This document shows positions 17,274 to 26,469 of a stretch of DNA of 64,000 nucleotides, piece by piece. Positions within the stretch are counted from its first letter, which is position 1, and every line of letters starts with the position of its first letter. Both the position numbers and the translations under genes were made by a program. Location of the stretch: contig NZ_AXAY01000032.1 of the NCBI RefSeq assembly GCF_000473045.1, positions 43,135-107,134 on the forward strand, given 5' to 3'. A model generated the notes under the pieces. It searched no databases and was not told where the DNA came from. It was given only the letters and a program-made list of their open reading frames with translations. The DNA comes from Bradyrhizobium sp. WSM3983. GTDB lineage: Bacteria; Pseudomonadota; Alphaproteobacteria; Rhizobiales; Xanthobacteraceae.

Positions 17274-18665
17274 ATGGGACCGCGGGTCAGCAGTGCCGCT
17301 TTGGCTGAACGCCTTACAGGCGTGATCGGTCCGCGCGCGACCACCGCGCGCGGCGTGCTCGATCAGCATGGCCAGAGCGAGTCCTATTATCGTGCCCTGC
17401 CCCCCGACATCGTCGTGTTTCCGGAGACCACTGCGGAAGTCGCCGAAATCGTCAAGCTCTGCGCCGGCGCAAACATGCCGATCGTGCCGTTCGGCGCCGG
17501 CACCTCGCTCGAAGGCAATGCGTCCGCGATCGCAGGCGGCGTCTGCATCGACTTCGCGCGCATGAACAAGGTGCTGACGGTCCACGACAGCGACATGAAT
17601 GTCGTGGTCCAGCCCGGCATCACCCGCAAGCAGCTCAATGCAGAGCTGCGCGGCACCGGACTTTTCTTTCCGATCGATCCCGGCGCGGATGCCTCGATTG
17701 GCGGCATGACGTCGACGCGCGCCTCCGGCACCATGGCGGTGCGGTACGGCACCATGAAGGACAACGTCATGGCGCTCGAAGTCGTGCTGGCCGACGGTCG
17801 CGTGATCCGCACTGCCCGGCGCGCCCGCAAATCCGCGGCAGGCTACGATCTGACACGGCTGTTCGTCGGCGCCGAAGGCACGCTCGGAATCATCACCGAG
17901 ATCACGCTGAAACTGCATCCGCTGCCGCAGGCGATTTCGGCCGCGGTGTGCAGCTTCGACGCCCTGCACAACGCGGTCGATACCGCGATCGGCATCATCC
18001 AGGCGGCCATTCCGGTGGCGCGCGTCGAGCTGCTTGACGACGTCATGATCCGCGGGATCAACGCCTACGCCAAGCTCGGCTATCGCGAGGCGCCGACGCT
18101 GTTCTTTGAATTCCACGGATCGGAGAGCGCCGTTGCCGAGCAAGCCGAGCTGGCCCAGGCAATCGCCGCCGAGCATGGCGGCCGCGGTTTCGAATGGGCC
18201 AAGGCGCCGGAGGACCGCAGCCGGCTCTGGCACGCCCGCGACAACACGCTCTATGCCGGCCTCGGCCTCCGGCCCGGCGCGCGGGCCGTCATCACCGACG
18301 TCTGCGTGCCGATCTCGCGGCTCGCCGAATGCCTGACCGACACGCGCCGCGACGCCGACGAGCACGGCTTCACCGCGCCCATCGTCGGCCATGTCGGCGA
18401 CGGCAATTTCCACATGCTGATCCTGGTCGATCCCGCCAAGCCGGAAGAGATCGACGGTGCCAAGGCGCTGCAGGCCCGCATGGTCGCCCGTGCCATCGCG
18501 ATGGACGGCACCTGCACCGGCGAGCACGGCATCGGGCTCGGCAAGATCGATTATCTCACCGATGAGCTCGGCGAAGCCGTCGACATCATGCGGTCGATCA
18601 AGACCGCGCTCGATCCGGAAGGCCTGATGAACCCCGGCAAGATATTTGCGGGAGCGCGGTCATGA
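17274..18665 (+). CDS. FAD-linked oxidase (D-lactate/glycolate dehydrogenase type)
   Basis: This 463-residue VAO-type flavoprotein has an N-terminal FAD_binding_4 domain (PFGAGTSLEGN near residue 70; GADASIGGM near 138) and a C-terminal FAD-oxidase domain with HVGDGNFH and GEHGIGLGK metal-site motifs, as in D-lactate dehydrogenase (cytochrome) and GlcD. It oxidises a 2-hydroxy acid or a related alcohol. It follows the dioxygenase after 63 bases and overlaps the ABC ATPase by four. No electron-accepting partner such as GlcE/GlcF is next to it. Confidence 0.87.
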   Translation: MGPRVSSAALAERLTGVIGPRATTARGVLDQHGQSESYYRALPPDIVVFPETTAEVAEIVKLCAGANMPIVPFGAGTSLEGNASAIAGGVCIDFARMNKVLTVHDSDMNVVVQPGITRKQLNAELRGTGLFFPIDPGADASIGGMTSTRASGTMAVRYGTMKDNVMALEVVLADGRVIRTARRARKSAAGYDLTRLFVGAEGTLGIITEITLKLHPLPQAISAAVCSFDALHNAVDTAIGIIQAAIPVARVELLDDVMIRGINAYAKLGYREAPTLFFEFHGSESAVAEQAELAQAIAAEHGGRGFEWAKAPEDRSRLWHARDNTLYAGLGLRPGARAVITDVCVPISRLAECLTDTRRDADEHGFTAPIVGHVGDGNFHMLILVDPAKPEEIDGAKALQARMVARAIAMDGTCTGEHGIGLGKIDYLTDELGEAVDIMRSIKTALDPEGLMNPGKIFAGARS

Positions 18666-20176
18666 ACACCCCCGACGAGACCACCGCGACGCCGCTGCTC
18701 GAGCTGCGCGGCATCAGCAAGACATTTCCGGGCGTCAAGGCGCTCGACGACGTGTCCTTTGCGCTCTATGCCGGCGAAGTCCACATGCTGCTCGGCGAGA
18801 ACGGCGCGGGCAAGTCGAGCCTGATGAAGGTGCTGTGCGGCGCCTACAGCGCCGACGCAGGCGAGTTCTTTTACAAAGGCGAGAAGGTCACGATCGCCTC
18901 GACGGCGGACGCGCAGAAGCTCGGCATTGCCGTGATCTTCCAGGAATTCTCGCTCGTCCCCTATCTCGACATCGCCCAGAACATCTTCCTGGGCCGCGAG
19001 CCGAAGGGTCGCATCCCCGGCACCATCGACCGCCGCAAGATCCTGGCTGACGCCAAGCGCCTGCTCGACACGATCGGCTTCGACATCGATCCGTCCGTCG
19101 TCGTCAACACGCTCGGCGTCGCCCAGCAGCAGATGGTCGAGATCGCAAAAGCCATCAGCCAGAACGCGCGCATCCTGGTCATGGACGAGCCGACCGCCGC
19201 GCTGTCCGATCGCGAGACCGAGCTCTTGTTCGCGCTGATCGCGCGGCTGAAGGCCGATGGCGTCTCGATCGTCTACATCTCGCACCGCATGGCCGAGGTG
19301 TTTGCGCTCGGCGACCGCATCACGGTCCTGCGCGACGGCCGCCGCATCGACGGCGTTCGCCCGGCCGACGTCACGCCCGACCAGCTCGTCCGAATGATGG
19401 TCGGTCGCACCGTCGACATGACCTATCCGCGCAATTTTGCCGACAAGCCCGGCGAAGTGCTGCTTCACGTCAAGGGCCTGACCTCGCCGAGCGGAATCTC
19501 CGACATCAACATCGAGGTCCGCCGCGGCGAGATCGTCGGCCTCTGCGGCCTGGTCGGATCCGGCCGCACCGAGGTGGCGCGCGCGATCTTCGGCGCTGAT
19601 CCGGTCGCCGCGGGCGAGATCATGTTCGACGGCAAGCCGATCTCCGGCGAGCCCGACATCGCCGCCCGCCGCGGCATCGCGCTGATCCCGGAGAGCCGCA
19701 AGAGCGAGGGTCTCGCGTTGCTGCGTTCGGTCGGCGACAATCTCGTGGTCTCGGCGCTGCGAAAGCTGTTCCCGAGCGGGCTGTTCGATCCGCGCAGCGG
19801 CCAGCGCACCGCCGACGGACTGATCCGGCAGCTCCGCATCGCCACCCCGAGCGCACGCCAGACCGTCGGCCTGCTCTCAGGCGGCAACCAGCAGAAGGTC
19901 GTGATCGGCAAATGGCTGGCGGCCGGTGCGAAGCTCTTCATCTTCGACGAGCCGACGCGCGGCATCGACGTCGGCGCCAAGTCCGAGATCTTTGCGCTGA
20001 TCGACCGGCTGGTCGCCGAAGGCGCGGCGGCTCTGATGATCTCCTCCGAGCAGGTCGAGATCTGCCATGTCTGCGACCGCGCCTATGTGATGCGCGAGGG
20101 CCGCGTCGCCGGACATCTGACGCGCAACGAGCTGACCGAGGAGAACATCGTGCGATTGGGGATGCATCATGCGTGA
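18662..20176 (+). CDS. Ribose-type ABC importer, tandem ATPase (RbsA-like)
   Basis: This 504-residue protein contains two ABC cassettes. The first has Walker A GENGAGKSS (45-53), signature LGVAQQQMVEIAKA and Walker B ILVMDEP. The second has the degenerate GLVGSGRTE Walker A, LLSGGNQQKVVIGKW signature and LFIFDEPTRGIDVG, the usual asymmetry of RbsA/XylG proteins. It energises uptake through the two permeases that follow. Its coupling to a hydroxyquinol pathway suggests the imported substrate is a polyhydroxylated or glycoside-like molecule rather than a simple sugar. Confidence 0.92.
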   Translation: MNTPDETTATPLLELRGISKTFPGVKALDDVSFALYAGEVHMLLGENGAGKSSLMKVLCGAYSADAGEFFYKGEKVTIASTADAQKLGIAVIFQEFSLVPYLDIAQNIFLGREPKGRIPGTIDRRKILADAKRLLDTIGFDIDPSVVVNTLGVAQQQMVEIAKAISQNARILVMDEPTAALSDRETELLFALIARLKADGVSIVYISHRMAEVFALGDRITVLRDGRRIDGVRPADVTPDQLVRMMVGRTVDMTYPRNFADKPGEVLLHVKGLTSPSGISDINIEVRRGEIVGLCGLVGSGRTEVARAIFGADPVAAGEIMFDGKPISGEPDIAARRGIALIPESRKSEGLALLRSVGDNLVVSALRKLFPSGLFDPRSGQRTADGLIRQLRIATPSARQTVGLLSGGNQQKVVIGKWLAAGAKLFIFDEPTRGIDVGAKSEIFALIDRLVAEGAAALMISSEQVEICHVCDRAYVMREGRVAGHLTRNELTEENIVRLGMHHA

Positions 20177-21119
20177 GACCGCGGTCGTATCTCAACCCAA
20201 TCCGCTGCAGCGCATTCCCGGCGTCGCCATCGTGCTCGCCGCACTGATCGTTCTGTTCGGTGCGATCGCGCCCGGTTTCCTGACCCCGGCCAACCTGTCC
20301 AACGTGCTGGTGCAGTCGACCATCCTGACCATGCTGGCGCTGCCGATGACGCTGATCATCATGACCGAGGGGCTCGACCTCTCGATGGGCGCGGTGCTGA
20401 CGCTGACCTCGCTCTGCGTCGCCATCGTCTCGCTCGCGACCAAGTCGATGCTGCTCGGTCTCGGCGCCGGCGTCTTGGTCGGCGCGGCCTTCGGCACCGT
20501 CAATGGCTGGCTGGTCGCGATTTTGGGCATCCCGCCCTTCGTGGCGACGCTCGGCACGCTGGGCATGGCGCAGGGCCTGTCGCTGATCGTCTCCGACGGC
20601 CAGAGCGTGGTCGGCATTCCCCACAGCGTCCGGGACATCTACTCGGCGACGCTGCTTGGCATCCCCCTGCCGATCGTGGTGGCGCTCGCGACTTACGCAG
20701 CATTTCACGGCCTGCTCTATCACACCCGCTTCGGCAGCTACGTGTTCGCGCTCGGCGGCAATCGCGAGGCGCTCAGATATGCCGGTCTCTCGCCCAACAA
20801 GCTGCTGATCGCGGTCTACGCGCTCGGCGGCACCATGGCCGGCGTCGCAGGCCTCTTGATGACCGCCCGGATGAATTCGGGGCACCCGACCGCGGGGCTC
20901 GGGCTCGAATTCGATGCGATCGCGGCTGTCGCGGTCGGCGGCACCTCGTTCGAACGCGGCAATGGCTGGCTGCTCGGCACGCTCCTTGGCGTCATCGCCG
21001 TCGGCGTGCTGCGCAACGGGTTGAACCTGATCTCGCTGCCCTCCTCGGTGCAGGTCGCAAGCGTTGGCGTCCTCGTCATCGTCGCGCTGTTCCTCGACGG
21101 CCTCAGGAGCCGCGCATGA
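20169..21119 (+). CDS. Ribose-type ABC importer, permease 1 (RbsC-like)
   Basis: This 316-residue BPD_transp_2 permease has about nine membrane helices, the MTEGLDLSMGAVLTL motif near residue 75 and the C-terminal GGTSFERGNGWLLGTLLG segment typical of the RbsC/XylH family. It overlaps the ATPase gene by eight bases and the second permease by four. Two different RbsC-type subunits imply a heterodimeric channel. Confidence 0.9.
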   Translation: MRETAVVSQPNPLQRIPGVAIVLAALIVLFGAIAPGFLTPANLSNVLVQSTILTMLALPMTLIIMTEGLDLSMGAVLTLTSLCVAIVSLATKSMLLGLGAGVLVGAAFGTVNGWLVAILGIPPFVATLGTLGMAQGLSLIVSDGQSVVGIPHSVRDIYSATLLGIPLPIVVALATYAAFHGLLYHTRFGSYVFALGGNREALRYAGLSPNKLLIAVYALGGTMAGVAGLLMTARMNSGHPTAGLGLEFDAIAAVAVGGTSFERGNGWLLGTLLGVIAVGVLRNGLNLISLPSSVQVASVGVLVIVALFLDGLRSRA

Positions 21120-22093
21120 CCGACATCACCAAGGAGGCCTTGTCGCCGCCACGTTCGTTCCTGTCCCAGGACGCGATCCAGCTGTTCTACCGCCTGCTCG
21201 CGGTTTTCCTGATCTGCGCTGTGCTGGCGGTGCTGAACGATTCCTTCCTCAGCCTCGGCAACATCCTCAACGTCCTGCGCCAGGCGAGCCTCACCTTCTT
21301 CATCGCCTCGGGCCTGACGCTGGTGGTGCTCACCGCCGGCCTCGATCTCTCGGTCGGCGCCAATGTCGCCTTGTCCGCCTGCATCGCCGGGACGGTGATC
21401 CACACCACGGGATCGCCCGTGCTCGGTATCCTGACCGGACTTGCCTGTGGTGGCATCGTCGGACTCCTCAACGGCATCATGGTGACGGCGCTGCGCATCC
21501 CCTCCTTCATCGCCACCTACGGCATGCTCTGGGTGCTAAACGGCCTGACCTATTGGTACATGGCGGGCGAGACGCTGCACGGTTTCCCGGCGGGCTTCCG
21601 CCAGATCGGCAGCGGCTATCTGTTCGGGCTGCCGATCCCGGTCTATCTGCTGCTGGTGTTCCTCGGGATCGGAACGCTGTTTGCCCAGCGCACGATCTGG
21701 GGCCAGGAAATCTATGCGATCGGCGCCAATCCGGTCGCCGCCCGCCTCTCCGGCATTCCGGTCACGCGGCGGCTTCTGCTGGTCTATGCGGTGTCCGGCA
21801 CGATGGCCGGGCTCGCCTCGATCATCTTCCTGTCGCGGTTGAATTCCGCCGAGGCCGACATCGGCGAAAGCCTGACCTTGCCGGCGATCGCGGCGGTGCT
21901 GATCGGCGGCACCTCGCTGTTCGGCGGCGTCGGCACCGTGTTTGGCACCTTCGTCGGCGCGCTGATCCTGACGCTGGTGCTGAATGGCATGAACCTGCTC
22001 TCGGTCAGTGCCAATTGGCAGCCGCTGGTCACCGGCATCATCGTCATTCTCGCGGTCTGGCTCGACATGAAGACCCGCCGCCGCGCGCAATGA
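21116..22093 (+). CDS. Ribose-type ABC importer, permease 2 (RbsC-like)
   Basis: This 325-residue permease is paralogous to the preceding one (TAGLDLSVGANVALSA near residue 80; GGTSLFGGVGTVFGTFVGALIL near 262), with about nine membrane helices. It overlaps permease 1 by four bases (ATGA) and is followed after 44 bases by the binding-protein gene. Confidence 0.9.
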   Translation: MTDITKEALSPPRSFLSQDAIQLFYRLLAVFLICAVLAVLNDSFLSLGNILNVLRQASLTFFIASGLTLVVLTAGLDLSVGANVALSACIAGTVIHTTGSPVLGILTGLACGGIVGLLNGIMVTALRIPSFIATYGMLWVLNGLTYWYMAGETLHGFPAGFRQIGSGYLFGLPIPVYLLLVFLGIGTLFAQRTIWGQEIYAIGANPVAARLSGIPVTRRLLLVYAVSGTMAGLASIIFLSRLNSAEADIGESLTLPAIAAVLIGGTSLFGGVGTVFGTFVGALILTLVLNGMNLLSVSANWQPLVTGIIVILAVWLDMKTRRRAQ

Positions 22094-22137
22094 AGCTCTC
22101 AAGTAATCCAACAAATCAAAATGGGGATGGAGACGAC

Positions 22138-23112
22138 ATGAAACAGAGACTGGGCTATCTCGCACTGCCGCTCGTGATGGCCGCCGCGTTCACGACGCAG
22201 GCGCGCGCCGACGGCGAGACCATCGCCGTGTTCACCAAGAACCAAACCAACCCGTTTTTCCAGACGGTGCGGGTCGGCGCCGACAACATGGCGAAGACGC
22301 TGAACGCCAAGACGCTTCAGTACATCCCGACCAAGCCGGACTCGATCCCCGAGCAGCTCAGCCAAATCGAGGACGTCGTGGTGAAGAAGCCGAGCGCGAT
22401 CGTCTTCACGCCGGTCGACTACAAGGCGATGGTTCCCGGCGTCGAGAAGATCAACGACGCCAAGATTCCCGTCGTCAACATCACCGACCGCTCCGCCGGC
22501 GGCAAATTCCTCTCCTTCGTCGGCGCCGACGATTACAGCCTCGGGCTCGAGACCGCGCGCTTCATGCTCAAGACCTTGGGCGGCAAGGGCAACATCGTCA
22601 TCATCGAGGGCGTCAAGGGCTCGCTCACCAATGTCGACCGCGTCCGTGGCTTCAACGATGCGCTGAAGGAGAGTCCGGGCGCCAAGCTGCTGGCCTCGCA
22701 GCCCGGCAACTATCAGCGGCTCCAGGCGCTCCAGGTGATGGAGAATTTGATGCAGTCGAATTCGCAGATCGACGGCGTGCTCGCCGCCAACGACGCCATG
22801 GCGGTCGGCGCGATCGAGGCGCTCGACGGCGCCAACCGCAAGGCCCAGGTGATCGGCATCAACGGCACCAAGGAGGCGATCGATGCCATCAAGTCCGGCA
22901 AGCTGCTAGCGAGCGGCGACTACAACGGCTTTTTCCAAGGCTGCCTCGGCACCATGATGGCGGTCCGCAGCTTGCGCAACCAGCCGATCATCAATGAGAT
23001 CGTGCTGAAGCCGACCGTCATCACCAAGGACAATTACCAGCCCTTCGATCAGCCGCTCGAGCAGCGCACCTGCCCGATCTTTGAGGAAGCCAGCAAGCTC
23101 GGCGCGAAGTAA
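22138..23112 (+). CDS. Ribose-type ABC importer, periplasmic substrate-binding protein
   Basis: This 324-residue protein has a Sec signal peptide (MKQRLGYLALPLVMAAAFTTQARA, cleavage after ARA, shown in part) and a type 1 periplasmic-binding fold like RbsB (VFTKNQTNPFFQTVR, NITDRSAGGKFLSFVGADD, VLAANDAMAVGAIEAL in pieces). GGAG lies before ATG 22138; reading frames that extend upstream through the permease gene are artefacts. The ligand cannot be read, but all other operon genes point to a hydroxyquinol precursor. Confidence 0.9.
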   Translation: MKQRLGYLALPLVMAAAFTTQARADGETIAVFTKNQTNPFFQTVRVGADNMAKTLNAKTLQYIPTKPDSIPEQLSQIEDVVVKKPSAIVFTPVDYKAMVPGVEKINDAKIPVVNITDRSAGGKFLSFVGADDYSLGLETARFMLKTLGGKGNIVIIEGVKGSLTNVDRVRGFNDALKESPGAKLLASQPGNYQRLQALQVMENLMQSNSQIDGVLAANDAMAVGAIEALDGANRKAQVIGINGTKEAIDAIKSGKLLASGDYNGFFQGCLGTMMAVRSLRNQPIINEIVLKPTVITKDNYQPFDQPLEQRTCPIFEEASKLGAK

Positions 23113-23183
23113 CCGCAGCCTGTTCTGATCAAACACCGGGACGGTTGCGATGACAGCCGTCCCCAAGACGTCCCGGAGACATC

Positions 23184-23471
23184 ATGCTGTTTGCCATCCA
23201 TGCGATCGACCGCACTGGCGCATTGCCGACGCGCCTAGCCAATTACGATGCCCACAAGACGTTCCTGAGCGACACTTCGCGCTTCGGCGTCAAGATCGTG
23301 ATGTCGGGACCGCTGGTCGCTGACGACGGTGCCACGATGATCGGCAGCCTGTTCCTGATCGAGGCCCCCGGCCGCGCCGAGGTCGAGGCCTTCAATCGCG
23401 CCGATCCGTTCGCGGCGGCCGGCATTTGGGAGAAGGTCACGATCACGGGATTCCTGCGGCGGCAAGGTTGA
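23184..23471 (+). CDS. YciI-like (YCII domain) protein
   Basis: This 95-residue ferredoxin-like protein starts MLFAIHAID and has the YCII features of HKTFLSD and MSGPLVADDGATMIGSLFLIEAP (in pieces). Such proteins resemble muconolactone isomerase in fold and often appear in aromatic catabolism clusters. GGAG precedes ATG 23184. It is the last gene before the terminator at 23513 and probably the end of the hydroxyquinol operon. Its exact reaction is unknown. Confidence 0.8.
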   Translation: MLFAIHAIDRTGALPTRLANYDAHKTFLSDTSRFGVKIVMSGPLVADDGATMIGSLFLIEAPGRAEVEAFNRADPFAAAGIWEKVTITGFLRRQG

Positions 23472-23512
23472 CAGACAGGGCTGACCAATCCGGTTCGCCT
23501 CTCGCCGATCGC

Positions 23513-23548
23513 GAAAAACCCCAGTGCGTGTGGGCACTGGGGCGTTTT
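23513..23548 (+). terminator. Rho-independent terminator after the catabolic operon
   Basis: A perfect 9-bp stem CCCCAGTGC (23519-23527) pairs with GCACTGGGG (23534-23542) around a 6-base loop, followed by CGTTTTC and preceded by AAAAA, so it could act in both directions. It ends the operon that begins at 12618. Confidence 0.88.
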
Positions 23549-23663
23549 CAAGGAAAATGAATTGGTAAGGCAATGACGCCTCTATAGCAGCTTGATCAGC
23601 GACGGCTTGTGAACTGGTTCACACATGCCGCGCGGGGGTGATTGGACTATTTGTCACACCCCG

Positions 23664-24056
23664 CTAGCTCCGCCGCTGCTTCCTCGGAAACAGGCGATCG
23701 CGGATGTAGCGCGAGGTTGCAGTTAGGCGGACCCCGCGCGGCTTCTGCCAGGCTGCGCGGTCGAGCTCCTTCTTGTCGCCGATGGCGAGCCGGCCCTTGG
23801 CGCTCTTGGCAATGAAGATCGCGTCGCTCATCTTGCGTCCCGAACGCTTGTTCTTGGCCGTCACTTCCTTCCAGAGGCTGATCCGGCCGAGCTTCAGCTT
23901 CGGCAGTTCTTCCCTGATCTCGCGCCGCAGGCAGTCCTTGTCGGATTCGCGCGCGCGCTTGCGCCCCCCGGGGAACATCCACAGGCCGTCCGACCGTCGC
24001 CTGACCAACAGAACCTTGCCGCGCTTGGCGGCAACCAGCTTGGAAGACTTCGCCAT
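23664..24056 (-). CDS. NUDIX hydrolase
   Basis: This 130-residue protein has an intact Nudix box, G-x5-E-x7-R-E-I-R-E-E, within GGRKRARESDKDCLRREI (about residues 31-52). It hydrolyses a nucleoside diphosphate linked to another moiety; the basic C-terminus and the GLWMFPGG approach resemble DIPP-type members. The overlapping frame from 24162 lacks this motif and is a shadow. It is monocistronic, running toward the operon terminator at 23513, which may also stop this transcript. Confidence 0.88.
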   Translation of the reverse strand: MAKSSKLVAAKRGKVLLVRRRSDGLWMFPGGRKRARESDKDCLRREIREELPKLKLGRISLWKEVTAKNKRSGRKMSDAIFIAKSAKGRLAIGDKKELDRAAWQKPRGVRLTATSRYIRDRLFPRKQRRS

Positions 24057-24215
24057 ACCTGTCGCAAACCGAGAAAAGAATCTGGCTGCATCGTAACTTG
24101 TCTATTTCATTAGACAAGTTCGATGGCCGTTCCGGTCGACGCCGCCACCTGCACTTGTCCACATGCTGCGAGGCGCGGCCAATCTCTCAGATGGTCTCCG
24201 GCGCGCGACGCGCGA

Positions 24216-25310
24216 TCAGGTCTCGTCGGATGTGGGCAATTCGGCTGCCCGCTTCCCCGCCGTCCCGATCCACGCCGCCGCCATTTCCCACGCCACCGAC
24301 AGGATGATCGGCCCGATGAACAGGCCGACGATGCCGTGGGCAAGCGTGCCGCCGATCACGCCGACGAAGATCACGATGGTCGGCGTGTTGAGACCGCGTC
24401 CCATCACGAGCGGCTTCAGCATGGTGTCGATGAAGCCGACAAGGACGAAGAACACGGTGAGCACGAGCGCCGTGGTGACGTCCTTGGCGGTCCAGATCCA
24501 GATAATCACCGGCAGCAGCACGAGGAAGGCGCCGATCTGCACGATCGACAGCAGCAGCACGATGAAGGCGAGCAGGCCCGCGCTCGGCACGGCCGCAAGC
24601 TTGAAGCCGACGCCGGCCAGCAGCGCCTGCACGATGGCGACGCCGATCACGCCTTGCGCCACCGCGCGGATGGTGGCGCCGCCAAGCACGAGAAAATGCT
24701 CACTCTGCTCCGGCACGATGCGCGACAGGAAACCGCGCCCGGCCGCAACCAATCGCGGCCCGTGCGGAAACAGGAAACCGGCCACGAACACCGAGACCAG
24801 GAACTGGAGCGTGCCGAGGCTGGCATCGCCTGCGAGCACCAGAAGCGGTCCCGCCAGCGGCTGGAGATAGGGCGCCACCTCGCGCAGCACGGCGCGGATG
24901 TTGTTGTAGGCCTGGTCCCAGACCTCGTAGAGCGTCGGCCCGATCAGCGGCCACGACTTGATCTGCTCCGGTGCCGACTGGAGCGCGAGGTCGCCGGTGC
25001 CAAGCTCGTGCGCGAGCTCCTTCGCCCCCTCCACGGCACTGAGGCCGAGCCAGGTTGCGGGGCCGAGCACGATGCCGAGCGTGATCAAGGTAAGGATCGC
25101 GGCCGCGGTCTTGGGCCGCCCGCCGAGCACTTTGGAGACCCAGCTGAACGCCGGATAGAACGCCACCGCGAGCACGCCGCTCCAGGCCAGGATCGGCACG
25201 AACGGCCGGATGATCAGGAATGTCCAGATGATCAGCAGCGCCAACAGGCCGAGCCGGATCACGAGCTGGATGACGTCCTCGCCCGTCAGGAGCTGACGCA
25301 GACTTTTCAC
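24216..25310 (-). CDS. AI-2E family (PerM-like) permease, paralogue of 8466-9557
   Basis: This 364-residue membrane protein is closely similar along its whole length to the permease at 8466-9557 (shared LVIRLxLLALLIIWTFLII, GDLALxxAPEQIKSWPLIGP and GGTLAHGIxGLFIGPIIL in pieces). GTG 25310 is chosen because it aligns with the ATG of the paralogue; reading from 25394 adds 28 residues without counterpart. Unlike the paralogue it has no FixK-type box upstream, so the pair probably differs in regulation. Confidence 0.82.
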   Translation of the reverse strand: MKSLRQLLTGEDVIQLVIRLGLLALLIIWTFLIIRPFVPILAWSGVLAVAFYPAFSWVSKVLGGRPKTAAAILTLITLGIVLGPATWLGLSAVEGAKELAHELGTGDLALQSAPEQIKSWPLIGPTLYEVWDQAYNNIRAVLREVAPYLQPLAGPLLVLAGDASLGTLQFLVSVFVAGFLFPHGPRLVAAGRGFLSRIVPEQSEHFLVLGGATIRAVAQGVIGVAIVQALLAGVGFKLAAVPSAGLLAFIVLLLSIVQIGAFLVLLPVIIWIWTAKDVTTALVLTVFFVLVGFIDTMLKPLVMGRGLNTPTIVIFVGVIGGTLAHGIVGLFIGPIILSVAWEMAAAWIGTAGKRAAELPTSDET

Positions 25311-25483
25311 AGGCACGGCTTTCCTTGCGGCATCAACGCGGGTTCCGGCACTTCCGCGGGCTAGGGTTATTGCCAGCCAAGAGCCGGGCGTCAAGACGAG
25401 CGGGCGCGCGCCCGGCCCGTCGGGGACCGACCGCGTTGTGCTTCAAGATGAAACCGCTGTGACGAAGGCGCCCGAACGCGCCC

Positions 25484-26209
25484 TCAGAAGTGATAGTTGA
25501 CGCCCACCGTGCCGGTCTGGATGTTCAGCTTCACATTGGCGGGCGAGGCCACCAGATTGCCCGTCGTCACCGGCTGCTCGGTGATGGCGCCGAAGCCCAG
25601 ATAGTTGTACTCGGCCCGCACCGACCAGTTCGGCATGAACATCCATTCGACGCCGCCGCCGGCGAGCCAGCCGGTGCGGTTGAAGCTGCCCGAGGCTGAG
25701 CCCGCGAGCGCACCCGCCAAACCGTTATTGGCGCTGTATTTGTCGCGGGTGAAGGCCGCGCCGCCCTTGGCGTAGAGCAGGACGCGGTCGAAGGCGACGC
25801 CGAAGCGCGCGGCGACCGTCGCGATATAGTCGTTCTTCAGCGACAGGTTGAAGCCGGCGCCGCCCCCGAACGGGCCGCCGGCATTGAGCGTGACGCTGGA
25901 CCAGGCGCCGGTGCCCTCGAGGCCCAGGACGAAATTGCCGATCTGGTAGTTGCCGCCGATCTGGCCGCCGACCACGCCGCCGCTGGCCGTCACCGAGCTC
26001 CAGGTCGCCGCGGGATCGGTCGGGTCGATGCCGGTCCACTTGCTCCAGGCGCCGCCGCCATGGGCGCCGACATAGAATCCGGTCCAGGTGAAGATCGGAG
26101 CCGGCGCGATCGGCGCCTTGACCACCGGCACGGGTTCGATGATGTCAGCCGCAAAGGCCGGCGTTGCCAGTGGCAACAACGCGACCGTCAAAATCAGCTT
26201 CTTGCCCAT
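25484..26209 (-). CDS. Outer-membrane beta-barrel porin, Omp25/RopB-like
   Basis: This 241-residue protein has a signal peptide (MGKKLILTVALLPLATPAFA), the alphaproteobacterial WTGFYVGAHGGGAW start of the barrel near residue 43, alternating strands, and a C-terminal VGVNYHF ending in Phe, which is the outer-membrane insertion signal. ATG 26209 begins the signal peptide; the longer frame is rejected. Family members stabilise the outer membrane and are often surface antigens. It is monocistronic. Confidence 0.88.
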   Translation of the reverse strand: MGKKLILTVALLPLATPAFAADIIEPVPVVKAPIAPAPIFTWTGFYVGAHGGGAWSKWTGIDPTDPAATWSSVTASGGVVGGQIGGNYQIGNFVLGLEGTGAWSSVTLNAGGPFGGGAGFNLSLKNDYIATVAARFGVAFDRVLLYAKGGAAFTRDKYSANNGLAGALAGSASGSFNRTGWLAGGGVEWMFMPNWSVRAEYNYLGFGAITEQPVTTGNLVASPANVKLNIQTGTVGVNYHF

Positions 26210-26469
26210 GATCTCACCCCCAATGACTTTCGCCCGTCCCGACCGCGGCGATGGGGTGAAATCTAGCTGTCCGAGCAAGGAGGCGCTTGGACCGACCGGC
26301 GGCGCGGTTTGGACTGACGGGCGCTGCGAGTATCGGGAAAGCCCAGCATAATCGCGAGCAGAGACGGGTTTGCCTAACGGCGATTAACCGGATTTCCGCC
26401 GACCGGTTTACGCCGATGCAAAGGCTCGCACCTACGCTTCCGCCAGGTCCCCAAAACACTTGCGGTGCA

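Noticed and set aside
16680..18527. Minus-strand frame of 615 codons
   Set aside because: It is antisense to the dioxygenase and FAD-oxidase genes, which have complete domains and operon overlaps; no motif is visible in the antisense product.
21064..22137. Plus-strand frame joining upstream sequence to the binding protein as one 682-codon gene
   Set aside because: The upstream part is out of frame with the permease that clearly occupies this stretch; the binding protein starts with its own signal peptide at 22138.
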